A stretch of 64,000 bases of DNA from Phaeoceros laevis. Lineage: Eukaryota > Anthocerotophyta > Anthocerotopsida > Notothyladales. Positions 54,700-63,000 of this stretch are shown in pieces. The first letter of the stretch is position 1; every line of letters begins with the position of its first letter. Under the pieces are notes generated by a model. That model had not been told where the DNA came from. It saw only the letters and a program-made list of their open reading frames with translations, and searched no databases. Location of the stretch: the NCBI GenBank assembly GCA_049999765.1, contig JBNGIQ010009451.1:1-64000 (forward strand), written 5' to 3'. Made by a program: the position numbers and the translations under genes.

Positions 54700-57552
54700 C
54701 TACACCTCGGAAAGGAGTGGCATTGTTGCCACGCTCTCCGCCATGTCACTGCTGCCTTCCATGATGGTCTCCACTGTTGTCACCTGGTGGACCCCATCCA
54801 CAGGCACGAAATATTTGAAGGCTGCTGCTATGGGTAGATTCAGGACACCAACGAGCACAGAGCCCAGCCACTGAGACAAATCCAGTCCTTTGCTATGCGC
54901 TTCTCCAAACTGCACCATCAGCACTTGGCATATTGCGATGAAGGAGATAACCATGAGAAAAGCCCCACTTTTTCGGAATCTGAAGAATCTATTTGGCCTG
55001 CCAAGAGTTGCTGCACTCAAGAGATTAACTATTAAGCCAACAATGAAGGCGTTGAACATGAACATGTTCTTCTGAGAGACCTGCTGAACAGTAGAACCCT
55101 TGAGCGTCAGCATTTTGTTCACGACAACCAACAAAATTGCAACCTGAAACCCTCCTACTCCTAACATGTCTCGAAGCATTGCCGGTGTGAGAGGCCGAGT
55201 ATGGCGATGGGGAGGATGCTGTTTCATTACCTCATCATCCAAAGGCTCCATGGACAGTGCAAGGGCACCAAAGGTGTTCAGTATCAGTGACACCCACATC
55301 AACTTCGATCCGTCAAAAGGCACTTCCTCGTCACCAATGCCTGCCAGAAAGTTTAACACCAGGACCACAATGCTCGCCGTTCCTTGGAACACAAGCAACC
55401 TCTTGATGGTGGCATTCATGGTGCGACCCCATCCAACTGCCTTCACAGCAGATGCAAATCCGTCATTAGAGATAACAAGAACATCAGAGCTGGCTTTGGC
55501 AACTTGAGTGGCATTCAGTGCCATCCCTACTTTTGCTGCCTTGAGTGCAGAGGCATCCTCCGCACCCCCACCAGTAACTGCCACCACCCCATCCATTGCC
55601 TGCAATTCCTTTATTAGCCGAGTCTTATGGTCAGGTGTCATCCTGGCCACGACCTCCACGGTTTGCAGTCTGTCCTTTAAGACATGAGGACTGCAACTCC
55701 AGAGGTCACCTGCCTCAAAGACATTCTCAGTGCTGGTGAGAATTCCAATCTGCTTGGCTATTACTGTAGCAGCTTCTAGGGTGTCACCAGTCACCATGAT
55801 GACTTTCACCCCAGCTGCACGGCATGATGCCACTGCCTGAGAAGCATCAAGCCTACAGGGATCCTCAATTCCAAAAATGGCAAGAAGCGTGAGATCATGC
55901 TCAGGAACATGCACTTGAGGTCCCTCCACATTCCGATAAGCGAAACCAATGCAGTTCAATCCTTCACGTCCCATGGAGTCAATAATCCTCTTGATCTGAT
56001 AAAACGATCTGTTTGTCATGGAATGCAGGGCATCATCATCTTTGTAATACGTACATTTTTTGCAGATGTCCTCAGCTGGTCCCTTGCAATAAGCCCTTAT
56101 GGTCTCATCTCCTCGTCCAGTCTCATCTCTTCGTCTGACAACGACTCCACTATATTTATCTCGCGAGGTGAATAATTTCCGCTGCAAAATAACGGGCATG
56201 TCACCAGCTGAAGGAGGCGCCCCGATCTTACTTACAAATTCCATAAGTGCACGCTCAATGGAGCCACGCTCAATGGAGCTGCTTGCCACCTGTGACTCGG
56301 GCTCCTCACCGAAGCACACGCTGCTTTCATCAGCCGAAGGTATACCTTCTCTTAAGAGACGACAAGCTTGGTCCTGGGACGAGTTGAGGTCTTGATAGTC
56401 CCTCGTACGACCAGCAACCCAAGCCCTGCGCACACGCTTCTGGTTAGCTGTCAGGACACCAGCCTTGCCAGTACAGATTGTAGTAGCAAACGCCAGATTG
56501 TCGCAAGCAGTCGACTTGGCTACCAGGATGTCACTCGCTATCATCTGGCTCTTGAAGCAGCGCTCGACGAGAGGAAGGGAAACAAGCAGCCCGCCCGGCA
56601 CAGCTACTACGAGCATGGAGAGCGCGAGGTTGGAGAAGGTCAGAAACTGGCGGGTCAGGATGGTGAGCCCATGTCCTCCCCTCGGCTTGTAATCCTTCAA
56701 TAAATAGGTCACGGTGAAGAGCAAAAACAAGATGACTGTCATGAGCCGAGCAAAGCGACGCCACCGAATCGAATACTCCTCCAGTTGAGTTTGACTCCGA
56801 CTCGCACTCTTCTCCTCAACTTGGGACTCTGGTGCATCATAACCTCTCAAACTCCTCCTGGTATTCTTGCCCACAGCAACGACCAACATTACGCCCCGGC
56901 CCTCCGCAACTAGGGAGCCCGCATACAGAAAGGGCTGAGTCTCTGACTTGTCCACCTCATGGGAGTCCTGCGTCCTCCACGATTCATCCACCTTCATCAG
57001 TGTCCCCTCCATAAAAAGTCCATCAGCGGGAACTTGGTCGCCAGCTCCGAGGTAGACAATATCCAAAGGCCTAACTTGGTAATCGGGAACTCTGGAGAGG
57101 AATTTGCCTCTCTTCACCAATACCATCTTCACCTCCTTGCGCTGCTTAAGAGTGTGAAACCGGTAGGACAGCGCAAAATTACAAAGGGCGGGGATGAAGA
57201 TTGCAGCCAACAACATGAGAGCGTTGCGCCAGTCGGGTGCCAGCTCGTTATCCACCACGGCGAAATAAAGGAAACCGACGAAAGCGTGGCAAAGCAGTGC
57301 GACGAGCTCCGGGCTGCATGCCTCTTTGAGAAAAGACCAGAAGGACTGGTGGGACTCCTGCTGCCAATCGGGAGGACTAGCCTTGCCCCCGCCGTGTTCC
57401 ACGTCTTTTCTCAACCGATCTGCTACGCCCGCAGCTCCGCCTAGTCTACGCAATTCTTCAATGTTTCCTTCCTTCATGAGTCGTTGAATCAAATGCCTCC
57501 CTCCAGTGCCATCGCTGGCCGACCTCCTACTGGAAGGCTGGGTTATAAACAT
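54700..57552 (-). CDS. Intronless P2B Ca2+-ATPase-like pseudo-pump 3 (950 aa)
   Basis: A single open frame from ATG 57552 (MFITQPSSRRSA). Closest relative in the window is pseudo-pump 2; order and membrane layout are the same: VRPLDIVYLGAGDQVPADGL, KGPAEDICKKCTYY, VIMVTGD, RMTPDHKTRLI, TQVAKASSDVLVISNDGF, LMWVSLILNTFGALALSMEP. Losses: the DKTGTLT Asp is Gly362 (TGKAGVLT, codon 56467-56469) while the following Lys is kept; PEGL is PGGL (Gly320); M6 is SLILN instead of N..MD; the TGDG motif is TGGGAEDASAL; TGES is TQDS. The calmodulin-binding N-terminus is absent. It ends MPLLSEV. Compared with copy 2 it has in-frame indels (an extra GRGDETIRAYC stretch) but no stop or frameshift. Both copies staying open over 950 codons after duplication argues against simple decay. 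Function unknown. Confidence 0.85.
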   Translation of the reverse strand: MFITQPSSRRSASDGTGGRHLIQRLMKEGNIEELRRLGGAAGVADRLRKDVEHGGGKASPPDWQQESHQSFWSFLKEACSPELVALLCHAFVGFLYFAVVDNELAPDWRNALMLLAAIFIPALCNFALSYRFHTLKQRKEVKMVLVKRGKFLSRVPDYQVRPLDIVYLGAGDQVPADGLFMEGTLMKVDESWRTQDSHEVDKSETQPFLYAGSLVAEGRGVMLVVAVGKNTRRSLRGYDAPESQVEEKSASRSQTQLEEYSIRWRRFARLMTVILFLLFTVTYLLKDYKPRGGHGLTILTRQFLTFSNLALSMLVVAVPGGLLVSLPLVERCFKSQMIASDILVAKSTACDNLAFATTICTGKAGVLTANQKRVRRAWVAGRTRDYQDLNSSQDQACRLLREGIPSADESSVCFGEEPESQVASSSIERGSIERALMEFVSKIGAPPSAGDMPVILQRKLFTSRDKYSGVVVRRRDETGRGDETIRAYCKGPAEDICKKCTYYKDDDALHSMTNRSFYQIKRIIDSMGREGLNCIGFAYRNVEGPQVHVPEHDLTLLAIFGIEDPCRLDASQAVASCRAAGVKVIMVTGDTLEAATVIAKQIGILTSTENVFEAGDLWSCSPHVLKDRLQTVEVVARMTPDHKTRLIKELQAMDGVVAVTGGGAEDASALKAAKVGMALNATQVAKASSDVLVISNDGFASAVKAVGWGRTMNATIKRLLVFQGTASIVVLVLNFLAGIGDEEVPFDGSKLMWVSLILNTFGALALSMEPLDDEVMKQHPPHRHTRPLTPAMLRDMLGVGGFQVAILLVVVNKMLTLKGSTVQQVSQKNMFMFNAFIVGLIVNLLSAATLGRPNRFFRFRKSGAFLMVISFIAICQVLMVQFGEAHSKGLDLSQWLGSVLVGVLNLPIAAAFKYFVPVDGVHQVTTVETIMEGSSDMAESVATMPLLSEV

Positions 57553-57639
57553 GCCTTGTTCGCAATTAGATCCAAGCTAAGCTGCACCCTAGAGCGTGGG
57601 ACGTCGAAGGAGCTGCGGAAGCAGGAGCACGGGAACGGA

Positions 57640-57955
57640 AGGGAGGACCCTCAACCCTGAGCCGCTCGGCATCAGCTGGTGGAGGAGCAGAAGCACCAGT
57701 GCCGACGCGGAGAGCAGTAGCAGAGGGACGAACAGGAGGGATGGAGAAGGAGTAGCATGGGAGAAAAGCGGGGAGTGCAGGACTGCATAGGCGGAGAGCA
57801 GAGCCGGACTAAACCAGGAGGAGAGAACAGGAGCAGAAGCACAAGTGCCGACGCGGATAGCAGTAGCAGAGGGACGAACACAGGAGGGGTGGAGAAGGAG
57901 TGCAGGACTGCAGAGCCGGACTAAACCAGGAGGAGAGAACGAGGGGAGCGGACGA
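57640..57955. repeat. Tandem repeat in the 5' flank of pseudo-pump 3
   Basis: Two copies of a 125-145-bp purine-rich unit ('agagcagtagcagagggacgaaca', 'gagccggactaaaccaggag', 'gtgccgacgcgga') occupy about 57676-57810 and 57821-57950. They produce Ser/Leu/Pro-rich artefactual open frames on the minus strand. The array lies 90-400 bp upstream of the ATG and may be part of the promoter or 5' UTR. Confidence 0.8.
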
Positions 57956-58380
57956 AGTTGATGGTGTGATTGCAGGAGTGGGAAGTGATTGCAAGCAGGA
58001 GTGCAGGATGCGAGAAGAAGAGACTCCATGTGGGCGCTCCTTTACACACCCCAAGTGGCGTGCCAAGTAAAGCCTTTTTTCCTAAAAAGGCATAGGATAG
58101 ATTCACTAAAAAACACAAATCTCTGTCCGAAACTCCAAAGAAAATGCAAATCAATATCATCCGGGCAAGTTCGCGACGCTGCTACTGCTGCGGAGCAGCA
58201 GCGACCCGATCATTGCAGGGTCGCGCCCGGGCTGGATCAGCTTGGAGGCCTCTTTCAAGTGATGTGCAAAGGAGTGCCCAGATAGAGGGGCGATGGAGGA
58301 TCCAGCCCTCGACCCTGCAATGCTCGCGAGCCACATGGCGTCAAATTGGTATAAAATACTTGATAGCATCATCGCTTGGA

Positions 58381-60053
58381 CAGCGCGGGTCCCGCAGGTG
58401 CCTTCAAAGGGGGAAGAATGCCGCCGATGGAGGAGCAGTAGTAAAATATTAAACTAACGTGTGTTCTCTCAACTCCACTTGGGAATTGAACACGCCGACA
58501 GGATCAACAGCCCCTGTAGGAAGCTCCCTGGAAGCATAATTGAGAGCTTCCCAGAGAGCTTCCTCCTCTTCGTCATCGTCAGTGAGCAATGAGCATCCTC
58601 CTATCCTCCTGGCCGCTCTATAAACGTTTGCGAACTTTCCATGCCCTCTGTTGTTGGGAGCCTGTTCACCACGCGTCGCGAACTTAATCATATGACCGAT
58701 AGGGTTTTGAGTTGGAGACCTTCACGCTCAAGTTTTGGTTAGAGATGGGGCTTGGCAACCTCTGTTTGCAGGTGGAGGCACGGCCACGAGCCACGAGCTC
58801 TAACATTTCTCGCGCCATAAGCGGAACAGATGGCCTTGGCCGTCTTTTCTGTAACTCTTAAAGGAAACCGGCTTGTTATAAAGCCCGCGCTCGCCCCGGG
58901 ATTATGAGCGTAATCCCGCTCTTTTATGGAGATAGCACCGGGTAGCACATTACTACCAACGCCGGGTAGCACATTATGCCTGCAAGTCGCGGGGCCGGGT
59001 AGCACATTATGCCTGCAAGTGGCGGGGCCCGCGCCTCATAATCCCATAATCCCATAATCCCATAATCCCATAATCCCATAATCCCNNNNNNNNNNTAATC
59101 CCATAATCCCATAATCCCATAATCCCATAATCCCATAATCCCGGGGCTCGCGCGGGCTTTATAACTCGCCGATTCCCTTTAAGTATGTTAAAAGGAAGGC
59201 GGTCGCATAACCCAGTGCTCCCGGCTTCCTTTAACATACTTATGCGGAAAAGGGTTTGCGTAAACGATGGGAAAAAGATTTCGAGTATGTTGAAGGAAGC
59301 CGGGAGCACTTGGGTTATGGCATTAGCACGGGTAATGCTATCGGTGCGACCGCCTTCCTTTTAACATACTTAAAGGGAGACGGCAGTAATCCCGCGACTT
59401 GCAGGCATAATGTGCTACTTAAAGGGAAACGGCAGTAATCCCGCGACTTGCAGGCATAATGTGCTACCCGGCGTTCGTAATGTGCTACTCGGCGTTGCTA
59501 GTAATGTGCTACCCGGTGCTAATCTCCATAAAGGAACGGGATTACGCTCATAATCCCGGGGCGAGCGTGGGCGTTATAAAAAGCCGGTTTCCTTTAAGAG
59601 TATGTTAAAAGGAAGCCGGGAGCAGTGGGTTATGGCATTAGCACGGGTAATGCTACCCGGTGCACCGCCTCCACTTTTAACATACTTAAAGGGAAGCGGC
59701 GAGTTATAAAGCCCGCGCGAGCCCCGGGATTATGAGCGTAATCCCGCGACTTGCAGGCATAATGTGCTACCCCATTGGTAATGTGCTACCCGGCGTCGGT
59801 AGTAATGTGCTACCCGGTGCTAATCTCCATAAAGGACAAGCCGGTTTCCTTTAAGGATGGAGGTCCTACATTGGAGGAGCAGTACTGTAGAAGTAAAGTA
59901 CTAACGTTGTTCTCTCAACTCCACGTGGGAACTGAGCTCCCCAAGTCTTAAAAGGACAAGAAAGGACAAGACACTTGTCATTTAGCGTAGGCCAATAGCG
60001 GGGTACCAGCTGACATTCTTCCCCCTTTGAAGGCACCTGCGCGACCCGCGCTG
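58381..60053. mobile_element. Fold-back / long-inverted-repeat element, about 1.67 kb
   Basis: Terminal inverted repeats of 40 bp with one mismatch: 58381-58420 ('cagcgcgggtcccgcagg...ggaagaatg') and 60014-60053. Inside, a block with 'gggattatgagcgtaatcc', 'ccgggtagcacatta' and 'tgcctgcaagtcgcgggg' (about 58860-59030) is repeated in inverted orientation at about 59386-59565 and again at 59700-59850, so the element can fold into a large hairpin. The centre has a 10-bp 'cataatccc' minisatellite with a 10-N gap. A 65-bp direct repeat ('ggaggagcagta...caactccac.tggga') lies just inside each end (58427-58490, 59870-59935). There is no transposase. I did not find a clear target-site duplication, so the outer limits may extend a few bases beyond the stated ends. 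Confidence 0.75.
59033..59145 (+). repeat. 10-bp minisatellite (cataatccca)n
   Basis: Perfect tandem copies of 'cataatccca' on both sides of a 10-N gap (59086-59095). True copy number is unknown because of the gap. It lies between inverted arms of the fold-back element. Confidence 0.95.
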
Positions 60054-60073
60054 GCGATGTCGATCGCCGTGCC

Positions 60074-60165
60074 CGAGCCTCGTTTCTAAAAGCCTTCGAG
60101 CCTCGTTTCTAAAAGCCTTCGAGCCTCGTTTCTAAAAGCCTCCGAGCCTCGTTTCTAAAAGCCTT
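60074..60165 (+). repeat. 23-bp tandem repeat, four copies
   Basis: Four copies of 'cgagcctcgtttctaaaagc' plus 'ctt', nearly identical, start 20 bp after the right end of the fold-back element. Confidence 0.95.
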
Positions 60166-60937
60166 GGGCTTGCCGCCAGTCATCGGCATATTGCCCAGTC
60201 GGCATGATGCGTGACCGACTGTGATTAAGTGGCCAACGTCGATCACGCCACAGTTGAGGACCCACTTCCGCCCCGCAATTTACGGAGCACATGGAGGGGC
60301 CATGTGGCCGTTTATCTTGACGGGGTAGGTGAAGAGGATGGGGGCGAAAAAAGCCAAGGCGAAACTCAACCGCGGACGCGTGGATGTGAGAGAGAGGCGA
60401 TCCAGTCCGGTCCGGAGCGTGGTCGGTACCCCGTGGGGCCACCCGCGCATTTTCTCGGACGCTTCGAGTCCGGTCTGTGAATCTACTGTATCCGGCAAAA
60501 ACGCCGTTCCTTAATTTGACGCAAGCATTGAGGGCTGGCAGCCTGGCCTGCCCCCATGCGGTCAAAGAACAAGGAATGCACACCAGGAACGCCCACCAGG
60601 AACGCCCGCCACGCCCACCACTCTCGTCCTCACGTGGGGCCAATAGGGTGCATACAGGTGTTCATGCACTAGTGGCACAGCAGTTGACTGACAGATTCTC
60701 AACTGTAAAACCGGTCTGTAGCCCTTTTCTATAAGTATAACGTACGAACAAGGCGTACAGTATGAAGTACTCGGCTAGCCACCTGTCGACACACCCTGCA
60801 CCTCAGTATAGGACACGTTGAAATTAGGTAAGAATCATGGAATTCGTTTCCGCCTCGCAACCCTCATCAAAATCCTATTCCTCCTCGGTGTCTTTTGAAG
60901 GTTAGGGCCATTTCCATGAAGGGCAGAGGTGTTTTGG
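60155..60937. other. Intergenic, nothing recognised
   Basis: A 162-codon minus-strand open frame (60155-60643) and plus-strand frames overlap here, but none resembles a known protein and the base composition is even in all frames. Short direct repeats of 'cacgcccaccaggaacgc' type occur near 60580-60615. Confidence 0.4.
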
Positions 60938-61119
60938 CCGCAAAAGACAAAGTGTCATAATTGCTCGTTCGTGTTGTGAAACGCGGGCCGGCCCGGGTTT
61001 GTTCCGCAAAAGACAAAGTGTCATAATTGCTCGTTCGTGTTGTGAAACGCAGGCCCGGGTTTGTTCCGCAAAAGACAAAGTGGCATAATTGCTCGTTCGT
61101 GTTGTGAAACGCGGCCCGG
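60938..61119 (+). repeat. 63-65-bp tandem repeat, three copies
   Basis: Copies begin with 'ccgcaaaagacaaagtg' at 60938, 61003 and 61066; each contains 'cataattgctcgttcgtgtt' and 'gtgaaacgc'. The copies differ by single-base changes and a short GGCC expansion. Confidence 0.95.
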
Positions 61120-61296
61120 TCAACTATTTTTAGTGAGGTACCGATTCACAGGCGACCCTGATTTTGACGACCCTGATTTTGACGGCTCGTTTTGACGACC
61201 CTGATTTTGACGGCTCGGATCCGCTCTGTTCCTCAACTATTTTTAGTGAGATACCGATTCACGGGCGACCCTGATTTTGACGGCTCGGATCCGCTA
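61120..61296 (+). repeat. Direct repeats 'ctatttttagtgag' + 'gaccctgattttgacg'
   Basis: A roughly 75-bp block ('caactatttttagtgag.ta', 'ccgattcac.ggcgaccctg') occurs at 61119-61200 and again at 61233-61296; inside the first, 'gaccctgattttgacg' is itself tandemly repeated. Confidence 0.9.
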
Positions 61297-61859
61297 TGAT
61301 AAAAAAGGGGCTTGGACTCACCGGTGGTCATAAAAAATGACACCCGTTTGGGTCCCGCGACATCCGGGCCCGGCCGGGTGAGCATGGGAAGTAGCCCTTA
61401 CAGGAGTGCTGTCCAGACCCATCGGGGCTGGTGGGCAGTGGGAAATCGTAACTCATCAGTACACCCACTGCCAGTTACTACTTTGCGTAATCCGCCCTCA
61501 CAGGAATGCCTGCTACGAGGTCGTATATCTCGCATGGGAATGCAACCAGCGCCTCGCAGTTCCTTCTGCCGTACTAGACGCTGAGCACTTGGGGTTGACA
61601 TGCTCTCTACCAATGATGAAAATTAAAGCTGAAAAGGAACTGCAGCATCTTGCTACGTACTACAAGGAGAGGTCGTGGTCCCAGATACTTGCCATGCCAA
61701 CTTCAGATGGTCATACTGTGCCGTGCACCTTTTTACCTGCCTCTACTGCTGCCCTGTTGAAAACAGACATGAAGATGGGCATCACAACCGAGACGTGCAC
61801 CAACATTACCTCCAGGCCAGCACCTAAACCCCAGAGCCCTGGATTCAGGTCAGCAGGTG

Positions 61860-63000
61860 AAAACTGATACAAACTTACTTAAAAGCTTCCACCAGCTCCT
61901 TGCTGTCAGGATCCAATTTTATACCATCGTAAAACGCTTGGGCTGCTTCTTCATACCGCTGGGCACCAGAGTTCACAAGTAATATTGATGAGTCGTCGCT
62001 GTGCAGTGAAAACTAATCGCTCAGGCCAGCCATTGGAGGCTGGTCCACCAATTCAACCTCCTTCCCGTCTCAACCTACTACACTCATCTTTCCAGCTCTC
62101 AATTTGCACATACTTAGGTCATACCTGCAGAAGCCGCAAACCNNNNNNNNNNACCTTCAGATACTGCCGATAGACTGGGCGAAGGTTCAACAAAAAAGGC
62201 CCCTGGTTACCCGTTGAAGCAGCATGATGTAGCGCTGTAGCTGATAGCTCATATGACGTGGCAAAGGCATCAGCACCATGGTCAAGAAGAAAACAAGCTG
62301 TTGATTCATGGCCCCTCCTTGCAGCATGGATTAAAGGGGTGTCTCCTGTAGCCACAGCCACGAGTTCGACGTTGATACCACAACCCACCCCCCTGTACAC
62401 GTGCGTAAAGTGCTCAAGGTTCCCATTGCCTACTAATAGATCCTGGCACCAACCAATCTTCTACAGACCACATGCCATTCAACAGAAATCAAATTCTGCA
62501 AGAGGTGGGCACACACCATCCTCGGCTCTGGGATCAACGGGCAGCTTCCATTCTTCCACTAGTAGCCTACAAATCTCAATTTTGCCCTCACTCGAAGCAA
62601 AATGAAGAGGCCCACGTCCATTTGCATCCCTAACAGCATCAATATCCTGGACGGATCCTTGCTCTCCGAGAAAAAATCGTACAGCCTCTGAACACGCTAC
62701 CTTGGTTAGCCCTGGACCACTACTTCAAAAACGCTAACCCTTCACAAAACAAAGGCTTCTACAACCACGCCAGTACAGAGTCTCACCATTAAAACCAGCT
62801 AAATCTCCTGAACGAGCAGTGTTCAAAAGACGTTGAACCTTGCTGCGTTCTGCGTAAACGAGAAGAAAATTCGCGAGTCGTGTTAGAGACCAGACGCTGA
62901 CTAAGTTCTCAGCTGACGAACATACAACTGCAGAAATAAGGACCGCTGCATGCGAGTTGAGGCAACCGGCTGAAAAGGAAGACAATCATCATATTACCAG
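61860..63000 (-). pseudogene. Ankyrin-TPR gene, broken copy B
   Basis: Minus-strand blocks: an N-terminal ERSKVQRLLNTARSGDLAGF (about 62850-62790); VRDANGRGPLHFASSEGKIE with ICRLLVEEWKLPVD (about 62640-62530); a second ankyrin GDTPLIHAARRGHESTACFL with LDHGADAFA (about 62360-62260); SATALHHAASTGN (about 62240-62200); then a 10-N gap (62143-62152). After that the next recognisable block is the last TPR, AQRYEEAAQAFYDGIKLDPD with SKELVEAFK and a stop (about 61975-61880). The later ankyrins and the first TPRs are missing, so the gene is internally deleted. It shares its 3' flank (61.57-61.86 kb) with copy A at 51.65-51.85 kb. The family role in Arabidopsis is thought to be chaperone-linked (TPR10). 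Confidence 0.75.
62143..62152. other. Assembly gap (10 N)
   Basis: 10 N inside copy B of the ankyrin-TPR pseudogene. A fixed-size gap like that at 59086-59095; the true missing length is unknown and could include the missing ankyrin/TPR exons. Confidence 0.98.

Larger units (their letters stand above)
45019..63000. repeat. Tandem segmental duplication [pseudo-ATPase + ankyrin-TPR]
   Basis: Unit 1 is pseudo-pump 2 plus ankyrin-TPR copy A (45.0-53.3 kb); unit 2 is pseudo-pump 3 plus copy B (54.6-63.0 kb). Gene order and strand are the same. Offsets are 9585 bp between the ATPase stops, about 9625 bp for the shared 3'-flank motif, and 9921 bp for 'gctccttgctgtcaggatcc' (51979 and 61900). The extra length in unit 2 is consistent with the later fold-back insertion (about 1.7 kb) against the MULE (about 0.95 kb) in unit 1. 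Confidence 0.8.

Noticed and set aside
57589-58066. Ser/Leu-rich minus-strand open frames upstream of pseudo-pump 3
   Set aside because: They are made by a tandem DNA repeat and run in more than one frame.
60155-60643. 162-codon minus-strand open frame
   Set aside because: No motif, overlapping open frames on the other strand, and located among tandem repeats.
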